Source: Massilia sp. Root133
GTDB lineage: Bacteria > Pseudomonadota > Gammaproteobacteria > Burkholderiales > Burkholderiaceae_D
Reading direction: 5' to 3'
Assembly (NCBI RefSeq): GCF_001426525.1
Contig: NZ_LMEW01000008.1
Location: 99,260-163,259, forward strand
Length of the DNA: 64,000 nt
Part shown: in pieces, positions 35,356 through 45,153 of the stretch
Layout of the letters: each line of letters starts with the position of its first letter
How positions within the stretch are numbered: the first letter of the stretch is position 1
Position numbers and translations under genes: made by a program
The notes under the pieces: model-generated
Seen by the model: only the letters and a program-made list of their open reading frames with translations
Told to the model about the DNA's origin: nothing
Database searches by the model: none

Positions 35356-36885
35356 ATGCATACGAAGACCAGCGCACGCAACCTGGCCGTGGCCATCAGC
35401 CTCGCCTGGGCAGCAAACGCGACGGGCGCACCCGCCCAGGCGGTGCCGGGCGACATGGCGATCAAGGCGGCCAAACATGCCGTCACGGCATACCGCGACG
35501 ACGTCGTCGACACCCTGGCCAAACTGGTCAGCTACAACACGGTCGCGGACAAGGACATCCCGTGCGACCGCAACCCGCGCCACCAGGCGTTCAAGGACAC
35601 CCTGAAACAGGAGGCGATGCGCCTCGGCCTGGACTACGCGGACTACGGCTGCGTGGCCATCGTCGGCCTGGGCAAGGGCGCTGAGCGTGTGGGTCTCGTC
35701 GCGCATGGCGACGTGCAGCCCGTCGACGCGAGCAAGTGGAAGAAGTCGCCGTTCGAGCTGGACCGCACGAGCGAACCGGGCCGCCTGCTGGCGCGCGGCG
35801 CCGAGGACGACAAGGGCCCGATCGCCACCGCGCTGTATGCGATGAAGTCGCTGAAGGACCTGCAGGTGCCGCTGTCCAGGCGCATCGAACTGTACGTCTA
35901 CATGGCCGAGGAATCGGATTGGGCGCCGCTCGAAGCCTTCATCAAGACGCACACGCTGCCGCAGATGAACATCACGCTCGACGCGGAGTATCCGGCCGTG
36001 ACGGCGGAGAAGGGCTACGGCACGCTGGCCGTGACGATGCCGGCCACCACGGCCGCACCGCCGGCAGGTAGCCCGTTCGTCAAGGCATTCAAGGGCGGCT
36101 TCTTCGGCAGCCAGATTCCGGAAGATGCGCAGGCCACGATCGCCAACGCGACGCCGGCACTGGAAGCGCAGATCCGCGCGCGCGCCGGCAAGCAGACGGG
36201 CATGCACTACCAGTTCGAGCGCCAGGACGGCGACCTGCTCGTCGTCGCGAAGGGCCTGTCGGCGCACTCGTCGAAACCGGAAGACGGCGTCAACGCCATC
36301 AGCATGCTGGCCGACGCGCTCGCCGTGCAGGCGTGGCCGGACACGACGGCAGGCAGCCTGGTGAACTTCCTCAACGAGATGGTGGGCACGGGCTATTACG
36401 GCGAGAAGTTCGGCAGCATCGCCTACCGCGACGCCTTCATGGGCCCGATGACGTTCGCGCCGACCGTGATCCGCCAGCAGGACGGCGGCGCCATCGAAAT
36501 GGCGATCAACATCCGCCGCCCGCAAGGCAAGACCGCGGAACAGCTGACCAACGAGATCAATGCCGCGCTCGCGCAGTGGCAGGGCGCGCACGTGCAGCTG
36601 GCGAAGGTGAACATGCAGATCGGCGACCCGTGGGTGCAGAAGGATGCGCCGCAACTGCCGGTGCTGATGAAGACGTTCGCATACTTCACGGGCACCAAGG
36701 CGCCGAAGCCGGTCGCGATCGGCGGCGGCACGAATTCGCGCCTGTTCCCGCACGCCGTCAGCTTCGGCCCGGCGATGCCGGGCACGGTCTACACGGGCCA
36801 TTCGGAGCATGAGTTCATTACCACGAAGCAGCTTCTGCTGAACCTGCAGATGTACACGGCCGTGCTTGCCGAGCTCGCGAAATAA
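35356..36885 (+). CDS. Exported M20-family dipeptidase/deacylase
   Basis: A 509-residue metallopeptidase. A signal sequence (AVAISLAWAANATGAPAQA) leads into the M20 fold with GLVAHGDVQPV (first zinc His-Asp), ARGAEDDKGPI (bridging Asp), YMAEESDW (catalytic Glu-Glu) and the lid domain holding AHSSKPEDGVNAIS. A late GTVYTGHSEHEFI supplies the last His. Most similar in outline to PepV-type dipeptidases. ATG 35356 is preferred over 35347 because the latter sits directly on the ribosome site. Confidence 0.9.
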   Translation: MHTKTSARNLAVAISLAWAANATGAPAQAVPGDMAIKAAKHAVTAYRDDVVDTLAKLVSYNTVADKDIPCDRNPRHQAFKDTLKQEAMRLGLDYADYGCVAIVGLGKGAERVGLVAHGDVQPVDASKWKKSPFELDRTSEPGRLLARGAEDDKGPIATALYAMKSLKDLQVPLSRRIELYVYMAEESDWAPLEAFIKTHTLPQMNITLDAEYPAVTAEKGYGTLAVTMPATTAAPPAGSPFVKAFKGGFFGSQIPEDAQATIANATPALEAQIRARAGKQTGMHYQFERQDGDLLVVAKGLSAHSSKPEDGVNAISMLADALAVQAWPDTTAGSLVNFLNEMVGTGYYGEKFGSIAYRDAFMGPMTFAPTVIRQQDGGAIEMAINIRRPQGKTAEQLTNEINAALAQWQGAHVQLAKVNMQIGDPWVQKDAPQLPVLMKTFAYFTGTKAPKPVAIGGGTNSRLFPHAVSFGPAMPGTVYTGHSEHEFITTKQLLLNLQMYTAVLAELAK

Positions 36886-37207
36886 ACGTCACGATCCAGC
36901 GCCGCCGGGCTCGCTTCCGGGGGCGCTTCACGATGTTGGGCGCCCGGCAGTCATGTAGGCCGGTTTCTCGCCAAAATGTGTAAATCCTTCCAAAAATTTT
37001 GTAGGTTTAGGCCTACATGAGCATGGTCTTCATAGGGACTACCTACCCGTTTCCCTAGGAGAGACAGCAGGCAGGGCCACGGCCGCCCGATCGGCCCTTC
37101 TACGCCCAGTTGATTGTCGGAAAAGCTAGAGGTGGCCCCGAGAAAATGTGGTGAAAACGCCATGATAGGATCGGACCTGACCTAGCAATGCCTGACCTGC
37201 CGATGCC
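36886..37207. promoter_or_regulatory. Upstream region of the galactose operon with an 11-bp inverted repeat
   Basis: In this 322-base gap TCATGTAGGCC (36951-36961) is perfectly inverted as GGCCTACATGA (37010-37020). Between them lies an AT-rich stretch suited to a promoter, and GTAGG-related words recur (TTGTAGG, CTACCTACC). It may be an operator pair for galactose control. No gene seen. Confidence 0.4.
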
Positions 37208-38302
37208 ATGCACAGCCAAGAACTGATCAAACCTGACGGAAGACAACTGACGTTGTACAGCAGCCGGCCCATTCCGGACGGCATCGTCGCGACCAGTCCC
37301 TTCGCCGAGCCGCAACACGCCAACCCGCACCTGCGCTGGCATCCGCTGCGCGGCGAATGGGTCACGTATGCCGCGTTCCGCCAGAACCGCACGTATCAAC
37401 CGCCCCCGCAGTACAACCCGCTGGCCCCCACGCGCGATCCCGAACACCCGACCGAGATGCCGGCCGGCGACTACGAGATCGCCGTGTTCGACAACCGCTT
37501 CCCGTCGCTGGCGCTGGACGCGCACGAGCCGCCGACGCTCACCGTGCCGACCGCGCCCGCCAACGGCAAATGCGAGGTCGTCGTGTTCACGCAGGATCCA
37601 CAATCGGCGCTGGGCCGGCTGCCGCTGGCGCGCATCGAACTGCTGCTGGAAGTGTGGGGCGACCGCACGCAACGCCTCAAGGGCCAGCACCACATCCAGT
37701 ACGTGCTGCCGTTCGAGAACCGCGGCGCCGAAGTGGGCGTGACCTTGCACCACCCGCACGGCCAGATCTACGCGTACCCGTTCATCCCGCCCGTGCCCGC
37801 GCGCCAGCTCGCGCAGGAACGCGAGTATTACCTGCAGCACGGCACCAGCCTGTTGTGCGACATGGCGCGCGACGAGGCGGCGGACGAGAAGCGCGTCGTG
37901 TACCGCGACGACGAGGCGATCGCCTTCGTGCCGGCCTGCGCGCGCTATCCGTACGAGGTGTGGGTGATGCCGACCGCGCCATGCAAGGATTTCGCGGCCT
38001 TGAGCCCCGCGCAGCGTACGAGCCTGGCGCGCGCGCTGAAGACGGTGCTGCTCAAGTTCGACACGCTGTGGGAGCGCCCGTTCCCGTACCTGATGACGTG
38101 GTACCAGGCGCCGACGGATGGCGCGGATCACCCCGAGACGCAGCTGCACTGCCAGTTCTATCCGCCGTACCGCACGCGCGACCGGTTGAAATACCTGGCC
38201 GGCACCGAGATCGGCGCCGGCATGTTCGCGATGGACGTGCTGCCCGAGACCACGGCGTACGAATTGCAGCAGGTCGAGGTGCGGCTGGAGGCTGAAGCAT
38301 GA
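37208..38302 (+). CDS. galT: Galactose-1-phosphate uridylyltransferase
   Basis: A 364-residue GalT of the HIT superfamily; the active-site His lies in HHPHGQIYAYPFIPP (HxH), and HLRWHPLRGEWVTYAAFRQNR, DYEIAVFDNRFPSL and AHPETQLHCQFYPP-like segments complete the substrate site. It transfers UMP between UDP-glucose and galactose-1-phosphate (Leloir pathway). The start lacks a strong ribosome site. Stop overlaps the M24-like gene (ATGA), so galT, the M24 gene, galK and GH2 form an operon. Confidence 0.95.
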   Translation: MHSQELIKPDGRQLTLYSSRPIPDGIVATSPFAEPQHANPHLRWHPLRGEWVTYAAFRQNRTYQPPPQYNPLAPTRDPEHPTEMPAGDYEIAVFDNRFPSLALDAHEPPTLTVPTAPANGKCEVVVFTQDPQSALGRLPLARIELLLEVWGDRTQRLKGQHHIQYVLPFENRGAEVGVTLHHPHGQIYAYPFIPPVPARQLAQEREYYLQHGTSLLCDMARDEAADEKRVVYRDDEAIAFVPACARYPYEVWVMPTAPCKDFAALSPAQRTSLARALKTVLLKFDTLWERPFPYLMTWYQAPTDGADHPETQLHCQFYPPYRTRDRLKYLAGTEIGAGMFAMDVLPETTAYELQQVEVRLEAEA

Positions 38303-39414
38303 GCCGCGCGGCGGAAGTGGCCGACAAACTGGCGCTGCTGCGTGCCGCGCTGGCGGAGGCGGGCGCGCAGGCGATCCGGCTGCGCGGCACCGACTGGTTC
38401 GCGTGGGCGACGGCGGGCGGAGATTCGTCCGTGCTGCTGGCTGCCGAATGCGGCGTGGCCGAGGTGCTCGTCACGCGCGACGACGCCGTGATCCTGACGG
38501 ACGCCATCGACGCCGAGCGCCTGCGCGTGGAACAGGTGCCGCCGGGCTTTACGTTCCACATCGCGCCGTGGGCCGAGACGGAGCTGCGCGACACCTATGT
38601 GCTGGGCGCGGCGAATGGCGGCGTCGTGCTGTCCGACCATCCTCGCCATGGCAACGGTCATGCTGAACAGCCGCTGCCCGCGAGCCTGCGCCTGCGCCGC
38701 ATGGTGCTGCTGCCGGCCGAACAGGAACGCTACCGTGCGCTCGGGCGCGACGCCGCGCGTGCGATGGCGGAGACACTCCGTGCCGCGCGGCCCGGATGGA
38801 CCGAACTCGAACTCGCGGCGGCTGGCGCACAAGCGTTGTGGCGGCGCGGGATCCAGCCCGCGCTCGTCCTGGCCGCGGGTGCGCGCCGGTTGCCGTTGTT
38901 CCGCCATCCCGTGCCGACGGACGAGCCGCTGGGCGCACGCGCGATGCTCGTGTTCTGCGCGCGTCGTCATGGCCTCGTGGCGAACCTGTCGCGCGGCGTC
39001 GCATTCACTCCGCTCTCTGACGACGAGCGCAATGCGCAGGCCGACCTGCTGCAGGTCGAGGCGACGGGGCTCGACGCCGTGCGTCCGGGCCAGTCGCTGG
39101 CGGCCGTCTATCACGCGCTGGAGGCCGCGTACCGCCACGTGAACCGGCCGGAGGCCATCCGCGAGCATCACCAGGGCGGCATCACGGGCTACCAGGCGCG
39201 CGAGATCGTCGCGAGCCCGAGCACCGCGACCGGTATCGAGACGGGCATGGCGTTCGCGTTCAACCCCAGCTTCACCGGCCGCTTTGGCTATGCCTTGGTG
39301 GAAGACACGTTCCTGCTCGGCGCGCATGGGCTGGACAACCTGACGCTGGATCCCGACTGGCCGGCGACGACAATCCAGGGCCGTGCGCGGCCCGTCTGGC
39401 TGGAGGTGACATGA
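38299..39414 (+). CDS. M24-fold (aminopeptidase P/creatinase-like) protein lacking metal ligands
   Basis: A 371-residue protein with the two-domain layout of Xaa-Pro aminopeptidases: an N-terminal creatinase-like domain (RGTDWFAWATAGGDSSVLLAAE) and a C-terminal pita-bread-like domain (GWTELELAAAGAQALWRRG onward). The metal-binding Asp pair expected in the DxGxxxxGYxSDxTR region is absent (here LVFCARRHGLVANLSRG), and the first late Glu is replaced in FAFNPSFTGRFG; only the last Glu (VEDTFLL) and a His remain. It is probably not a metallopeptidase. Located between galT and galK with overlapping ends. Confidence 0.8.
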   Translation: MSRAAEVADKLALLRAALAEAGAQAIRLRGTDWFAWATAGGDSSVLLAAECGVAEVLVTRDDAVILTDAIDAERLRVEQVPPGFTFHIAPWAETELRDTYVLGAANGGVVLSDHPRHGNGHAEQPLPASLRLRRMVLLPAEQERYRALGRDAARAMAETLRAARPGWTELELAAAGAQALWRRGIQPALVLAAGARRLPLFRHPVPTDEPLGARAMLVFCARRHGLVANLSRGVAFTPLSDDERNAQADLLQVEATGLDAVRPGQSLAAVYHALEAAYRHVNRPEAIREHHQGGITGYQAREIVASPSTATGIETGMAFAFNPSFTGRFGYALVEDTFLLGAHGLDNLTLDPDWPATTIQGRARPVWLEVT

Positions 39415-39415
39415 C

Positions 39416-40516
39416 ATGAACAATCCCGAGACCTTCTTCGGCGGCGCTCCGGAAGCGTTCGCGTCGGCCCCCGGCCGCGTCAACCTGCTGGGCGAGCACA
39501 CGGACTACAACGACGGCTACATGCTGCCCGTGGCGACGCCGCAGCGCACCGAGATCGCCCTCGCGCGCAGCCACGACGACCAGCACCACCTGTACTCCGG
39601 CACGCTGGACGGCAACGTCACGTTCGCGGCGCAAGGGGGCAGTGCGCCGCAGGGCTTCGGCAGCTATATCGAAGGCTGCATCCGCCTCGTGGAAGCGACG
39701 GGCGTCACCGTGCCGCCGCTGCGCGTGTTCGTGACCACGACCCTGCCCGTCGGCTCGGGCCTGTCGTCGTCGGCGGCGCTCGAAGTGGCGATGCTGCGCG
39801 CCATGCGCAACCTGCTCGGGTTCTCCCTCGACGACGTGAAACTCGCGCAGATCGCGCAGCGCGCGGAGATCGAATTCGCCCGCGTCAACTGCGGCATCAT
39901 GGACCAGATGGCGGCCAGCCTGTGCGACGAACGGAGCATGCTGTTCATCGATGCGCGCACGCTGGAACATCACCTCGTGCCGCTGCCGGAAGGCGCGGAG
40001 CTGATCGTCGTCGACTCCGGCGTGCCGCGCACGCTCGCGGCCAGCAAGTACAACGAACGCCGCGCCGAATGCGAAGAGGCATCGCGCAAGCTGGGCGTGA
40101 AGGCGCTGCGCGACGTGACCGATCCGGCGGCCGTGGAGTCGCTGCCCGAGCCGCTGCGCCGGCGCGCGCGCCACGTCGTGCTGGAAGACCTGCGCGTGCT
40201 CGAAGCGGCGAAGGGCGTGTCGGCCGAACGCTTCGGCGAACTGATGAACGCGTCGCACGAGAGCCTGCGCGCCGACTACGAAGTTTCGATTCCCGAGCTC
40301 GACCAGCTGGTGGCCGCGTTGCGCGCCGCCCCGGGCGTGCTCGGAGCACGCCTGACCGGCGCGGGATTCGGCGGCGCGACCGTCGCGTTGTGCCGGGCAG
40401 GCCAAGCAAGACAGGCAGCGGAAACTGCACTCTCCACCTACAACAAAGCAGGACGTCGGGGTCGTATCCTGATCCCGGTCCCGACCCAAGGAAAGGAAAA
40501 CAATGAGCCAGTTTGA
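39416..40516 (+). CDS. galK: Galactokinase
   Basis: A 366-residue GHMP kinase: galactose-binding signature APGRVNLLGEHTDYNDGYMLP, ATP loop LPVGSGLSSSAALEVA, catalytic Asp in NCGIMDQMAASL and C-terminal GAGFGGATVAL. It starts two bases after the preceding stop and its 3' end overlaps the GH2 gene by 14 bases. Produces galactose-1-phosphate for GalT. Confidence 0.95.
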   Translation: MNNPETFFGGAPEAFASAPGRVNLLGEHTDYNDGYMLPVATPQRTEIALARSHDDQHHLYSGTLDGNVTFAAQGGSAPQGFGSYIEGCIRLVEATGVTVPPLRVFVTTTLPVGSGLSSSAALEVAMLRAMRNLLGFSLDDVKLAQIAQRAEIEFARVNCGIMDQMAASLCDERSMLFIDARTLEHHLVPLPEGAELIVVDSGVPRTLAASKYNERRAECEEASRKLGVKALRDVTDPAAVESLPEPLRRRARHVVLEDLRVLEAAKGVSAERFGELMNASHESLRADYEVSIPELDQLVAALRAAPGVLGARLTGAGFGGATVALCRAGQARQAAETALSTYNKAGRRGRILIPVPTQGKENNEPV

Positions 40517-42305
40517 GTATCCCCGCCCGCAGCTGGTCCGCGACAATTGGATCAACCTGAACGGTAAATGGCGCTTCCGTTTCGACGATGAGCTGGTCAA
40601 CAAGATGCCGGCCGGCGTCACCGGCTGGACCCACGAGATCAACGTGCCGTTCGCGCCCGAGACGGAGATGTCCGGCATCCAGGACACCGGCTTCCACCGC
40701 TTCTGCTGGTACGAGCGCGACTTCGAGCTGATGCCGTCCGAGGAGCGCGTCATCCTGCACTTCGGCGCCGTCGATTATTTTGCCCGCGTGTGGGTCAACG
40801 GCCAGCTCGTGGCCGAGCACGAAGGCGGCCACACGCCGTTCAGTGCCGACATCACGTCCGCGCTGAACGGCAACGGCAGGCAGATCGTGACCGTGTTCGT
40901 CGAGGATGATCCGGCCGACCTCGCCAAGCCGCGCGGCAAGCAGGACTGGCTGCTGGAACCGCACTCGATCTGGTATCCGCGCACGACCGGCATCTGGCAG
41001 ACCGTGTGGATCGAGAAGGTGGCGCGCACCTTCATCCGTTCGCTGCGCTGGACGCCGATCTTCGAAACGTTCGAGATCGGCTGCGAAGTATTTGCCGGTG
41101 GCGACATCCAGGAAGACATGTTCGTCGAGGTCAAGATCTGGCACGGCGAACAGCTGCTCGCGGACGACAACTACAAGCTGCTCCAGGGCGAGGCGAACCG
41201 CAAGATCGCGCTGTCCGACCCCGGCATCGACGATTCCCGCAACGAGCTGCTGTGGAGCCCCGAGCGGCCCACGTTGCTGGACGCGGAGGTGATCCTGCGC
41301 TGCGGCGACAAGGTGGTCGACACGGTCAGGTCGTACACGGCGCTGCGCGCGTTCCACATCAACCGCGACCGCCTGCTGCTGAACGGCCGCCCGTATCCGC
41401 TGCGCCTCGTGCTGGACCAGGGCTACTGGACCGAGTCCTTCCTGACGGCGCCGTCCGACGAGCATTTGAAACGCGACGTCGAACTGGCCAAGCTGATGGG
41501 CTTCAACGGCGTGCGCAAGCACCAGAAGATCGAAGACCCGCGCTACCTGTACTGGGCCGACAAGCTGGGCCTGCTCGTGTGGGAAGAGATGCCATCGGCC
41601 TACCGGTTCTCGCCGCGCGCGATCACGCGCATCGTCAAGGAATGGACGGAAGCGATCGAGCGCGACTACAGCCACCCGTGCATCATCGTGTGGGTGCCGT
41701 TCAACGAATCCTGGGGCGTGCCGAACCTGACGCTGACCCAGGCGCACCGCAATGCGGTCGAGGCGCTGTACCACCTGACGCGCACCCTCGACGCGACCCG
41801 CCCGGTGATCGGTAACGACGGCTGGGAAGCCTCGGCCACCGACATCCTGGGCATTCATGACTACGACTGCAATCCGGACAAGGTGAAGGCGCGCTACGAG
41901 GTCTCCGACCCCGTGCGTACGCTGTTCGACCAGCGCCGCCCCGGCGGACGCATCCTTACTTTGGACGGCTTCCCGCACCGCGGCCAGCCCATCGTGCTTA
42001 CCGAATTCGGCGGCATCGCATTCGATCCGAACGCGACGCCCGAGGACGGCACGTGGGGCTATACCCGTGCCCATACGGCCGAGAGTTATCACGCGCTGTA
42101 CCGAGATCTGCTGAAGGTGGTCAACGAGACCTTCATGTTCAGCGGTTTCTGCTATACCCAGTTCGCCGACACGTTCCAGGAAGCGAACGGCCTGCTCAAT
42201 GCGGACCGTACACCCAAGCTGCCGTTCGAGTTGATCAGCGCGGCGACGCGCAACATTACCCTCGAACCCAAGGACGTGGAAGAGGAGGGGGACAAGCCGG
42301 GCTGA
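40503..42305 (+). CDS. Cytoplasmic GH2 hydrolase (beta-galactosidase-like)
   Basis: A 600-residue family 2 enzyme with jelly-roll, Ig-like and TIM-barrel domains. The acid/base Glu lies in WVPFNESWGVP and the nucleophile Glu in VLTEFGGIAF. No signal peptide, so it acts on imported oligosaccharides. Sited right after galK, a beta-galactosidase role is the simplest reading, although GH2 also covers glucuronidase and arabinosidase activities. Stop at 42305; a 222-base gap without genes follows. Confidence 0.9.
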   Translation: MSQFEYPRPQLVRDNWINLNGKWRFRFDDELVNKMPAGVTGWTHEINVPFAPETEMSGIQDTGFHRFCWYERDFELMPSEERVILHFGAVDYFARVWVNGQLVAEHEGGHTPFSADITSALNGNGRQIVTVFVEDDPADLAKPRGKQDWLLEPHSIWYPRTTGIWQTVWIEKVARTFIRSLRWTPIFETFEIGCEVFAGGDIQEDMFVEVKIWHGEQLLADDNYKLLQGEANRKIALSDPGIDDSRNELLWSPERPTLLDAEVILRCGDKVVDTVRSYTALRAFHINRDRLLLNGRPYPLRLVLDQGYWTESFLTAPSDEHLKRDVELAKLMGFNGVRKHQKIEDPRYLYWADKLGLLVWEEMPSAYRFSPRAITRIVKEWTEAIERDYSHPCIIVWVPFNESWGVPNLTLTQAHRNAVEALYHLTRTLDATRPVIGNDGWEASATDILGIHDYDCNPDKVKARYEVSDPVRTLFDQRRPGGRILTLDGFPHRGQPIVLTEFGGIAFDPNATPEDGTWGYTRAHTAESYHALYRDLLKVVNETFMFSGFCYTQFADTFQEANGLLNADRTPKLPFELISAATRNITLEPKDVEEEGDKPG

Positions 42306-42527
42306 CGCAAGCGCCGCCCGGCGCGCTCCGAACCCCGACGCGAGCACGGCACCCTTTGGGCGCCCGCCCCATCGCAGCGCGGCCACGGTTGACTAGCTCA
42401 CCCTTGACCGCGCTGTGGACGGGTTCGCTCGTCCGTGCCGCGTGCAGAGCGTTCGCCGCCGCGGCGCGGTCGGTCGGCCCACGCCACCGATCAATTGAAC
42501 GCCCCGCGCGGGCGAGAAGGAGCCATC

Positions 42528-45131
42528 ATGTCCACGATCGTCGTTTTCAGCCACCTGCGCTGGGATTTCGTGTTCCAGCGGCCGCAGCATTTGCTGTCGC
42601 GCCTGGCACAGCATTACCCGGTCCTGTTCGTCGAGGAACCGGTGTACGATGACGGCGCCCCGTTCATGGAGCGATCCAGCCCCGCGCCGAACGTGACCGT
42701 GTGCCGCGCCCACACCCCGATCCACGCCAACGGTTTCCACGACGACCAGCTGCGGCTGCTCCAGCCCATGGTCGCGCAGCTGGCACCGCCAGGTGAGGAG
42801 GTCGTCGCGTGGTTCTACACGCCGATGGCCCTGCCGCTGCTGCAATCGCTGCGGCCCGCGCTCGTCGTGTACGACTGCATGGATGAACTGGCCTCGTTCC
42901 GCAATCCTCCCAAACAATTGCTGCAGCGTGAAAGCGCGCTGCTCTCCATCGCCGACCTCGTGTTCGCCGGCGGCCCCAGCCTGTACGAGGCCAAGCGCCA
43001 CCGCCACCCGAACGTGCACTGCTTTTCCAGCAGCGTCGACGTCGTGCACTTCCAGCAGGCGCTGGACCGCACGCGCGCGCATGCTCAGCAGGACGCCATC
43101 CCGCACCCGCGCCTCGGCTTCTACGGCGTGCTGGACGAGCGCTTCGACCCGGACCTCGCCGGCGTCGTCGCCGACGCGCACCCCGAGTGGCAGATTGTGC
43201 TGGCCGGACCGGTCGTCAAGATCGATCCGGAGCGTCTTCCACGCCGCCCCAACATCCACTACCTCGGCCAGCAGCCGTACGCGGCGTTACCCGACCTGCT
43301 GGCCGGCTGGGACGTGTGCCTGATGCCGTTCGCCATCAACGAGGCGACCAGGTTCATCAGCCCCACCAAGGTGCTCGAATACATGGCGGCCCAACTGCCG
43401 ATCGTCAGCACGCCGATCGCCGACGTGGCCAATCCGTACGGCCACGTGGTCGCCATTGCGTCCACCGCCGACGAATTCGTCGCGGCCTGCGAAGCGGCGC
43501 TCGCGCAGACACCGGAACAGCGCCGCCACATGGTCGACGCGATGCAGACCGTCGTCGCCGCCACGTCGTGGGACAACACGGCCGCGCGCATGCGCGAGCT
43601 GATCGACACGGCCCCGCCGCACACGGACCGGCGTGCCACGCCGCGCAGCCTGGATGCGGCCAACGATCCGGCCGCCGCGTCCTTGCGCGGATCGAAAGTG
43701 AACCCGCTGCGCGCGCACGAGCCGCACGTGGGTACGGTCGTCATCGGCGGCGGGCCGACGGGCCTGTCGGCCGCGTACCACCTCGGCGCCGATACCTTGC
43801 TGCTGGACCGCAACGAATCCGTCGGCGGCTGGTGCCGCTCCATCGAGGACAACGGCTTCACGTTCGATCACGCGGGCCACATCATGTTCTCGAACGACCC
43901 CTACGTCCTCAAGATGTACGAGGTGCTGCTGGGCGATAACGTGCACTGGCAGAACCGCGAAGCCTGGATCTACAGCAAGGGCGTCTACACCCGCTACCCG
44001 TTCCAGGGCGCGCTGTACGGCCTGCCGCCGAAGGTCGTCACGGAGTGCATCATGGGCGCCATCGACGCCCGCTACGAAAGCGCGGAGAGCAGGACGGCGG
44101 CCGCGCAAGCCGTCGACGACTGCTGCGCCGACGGCACGACGGACGTGTGCAACACCGATCGCTCGGTGAAAGGCGAAGTGAAGAACTTCGAACAGTTCAT
44201 CTACAAGGTGTGGGGCAAGGGCATAGCGAAACACTTCGCGATCCCGTACAACCGCAAGATCTGGACCGTGCCGCTGTCCGAGATGGAGACGTCGTGGCTG
44301 GGCGGCCGCGTGCCGCTGCCGAACCTGGAAGAGATCATCCAGGGCGCGCTGGAACCGTCGCCGAAGCCGCTGGGCCCGAACGCCCGTTTCGGCTATCCGC
44401 TGAAGGGCGGCTTCCAGGCATTGATGAATGGCTTCCTGCCGCATATCAAGGGCAAGATCGAACTGAATGCCGACGTCGTGCAAGTGCTGCCGCGCGAGCA
44501 CATCGTCGCCCTGCGCGACGGGCGCCGCTTCCGCTACGACGACCTGATTTCCACGATGCCGCTGCCGGAGCTGGTCAAGGCGATCGGCAACGAGGCGCCG
44601 GAAGAGGTGAGGGCGGCGGCGAAGGGGCTGCGCCATGTGTCGATCCGCTGCGTGAACATCGGCATCGACCGCGTCGCCACCGACAAGCACTGGATCTACT
44701 ATCCGGAAGACACGATCTTCCACCGCATCTTCGTGCAAGGCAATGCGAGCCCCGGCTGCAATCCGCCGGGCGGCTTCGGTTTCACCTGCGAGATATCGTA
44801 CTCACCGTATAAACCGCTGCCAGTCGACGGCGAGGCGCTGGTCGCGCGTGCCATCGAGGATTGCCGCAAGGTCGGCATGATCCGGGACGGCGACACGATC
44901 GTCGCCGCGAACCAGGTCGACATGCCATATGCCTACGTGCTGTACGACCACGCGCGTGCCCGCAACGTCGAGACGTGCAAGGCATGGCTGAAGCAGTACG
45001 ACATCACGCTCGTCGGCCGCTACAGCGAGTGGGAATACTACAATTCCGACCACGCCCTGCTGGCCGGCAAGCGCGGCGCCGACATCGTGCATGCCAAGCG
45101 CGCGCGGGCGCAGAAAGCCAGTTCGGAATAG
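42528..45131 (+). CDS. Fusion of a glycosyltransferase and a UDP-galactopyranose-mutase-like flavoprotein
   Basis: 867 residues. Residues 1 to ~370 are a GT-B glycosyltransferase (FSHLRWDFVFQRPQHLLSRLA start, GFYGVLDERFDPDL, FISPTKVLEYMAA donor-site Glu). After a polar linker, ~400-860 is an FAD enzyme (VIGGGPTGLSAA, GFTFDHAGHIMFSN, RYPFQGALYG, PYNRKIWTVP, SWLGGRVPLPNL). The order and spacing match eukaryotic-type UDP-galactopyranose mutases as I remember them; the flavin-proximal His is kept, but one of the two diphosphate-binding Args seems replaced (AIPYN for xRPYN). GAAGGAG ribosome site. It may make and transfer galactofuranose or rearrange another sugar. Confidence 0.82.
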   Translation: MSTIVVFSHLRWDFVFQRPQHLLSRLAQHYPVLFVEEPVYDDGAPFMERSSPAPNVTVCRAHTPIHANGFHDDQLRLLQPMVAQLAPPGEEVVAWFYTPMALPLLQSLRPALVVYDCMDELASFRNPPKQLLQRESALLSIADLVFAGGPSLYEAKRHRHPNVHCFSSSVDVVHFQQALDRTRAHAQQDAIPHPRLGFYGVLDERFDPDLAGVVADAHPEWQIVLAGPVVKIDPERLPRRPNIHYLGQQPYAALPDLLAGWDVCLMPFAINEATRFISPTKVLEYMAAQLPIVSTPIADVANPYGHVVAIASTADEFVAACEAALAQTPEQRRHMVDAMQTVVAATSWDNTAARMRELIDTAPPHTDRRATPRSLDAANDPAAASLRGSKVNPLRAHEPHVGTVVIGGGPTGLSAAYHLGADTLLLDRNESVGGWCRSIEDNGFTFDHAGHIMFSNDPYVLKMYEVLLGDNVHWQNREAWIYSKGVYTRYPFQGALYGLPPKVVTECIMGAIDARYESAESRTAAAQAVDDCCADGTTDVCNTDRSVKGEVKNFEQFIYKVWGKGIAKHFAIPYNRKIWTVPLSEMETSWLGGRVPLPNLEEIIQGALEPSPKPLGPNARFGYPLKGGFQALMNGFLPHIKGKIELNADVVQVLPREHIVALRDGRRFRYDDLISTMPLPELVKAIGNEAPEEVRAAAKGLRHVSIRCVNIGIDRVATDKHWIYYPEDTIFHRIFVQGNASPGCNPPGGFGFTCEISYSPYKPLPVDGEALVARAIEDCRKVGMIRDGDTIVAANQVDMPYAYVLYDHARARNVETCKAWLKQYDITLVGRYSEWEYYNSDHALLAGKRGADIVHAKRARAQKASSE

Positions 45132-45153
45132 GCGCCCGCCCGCCTGGTGCTGC

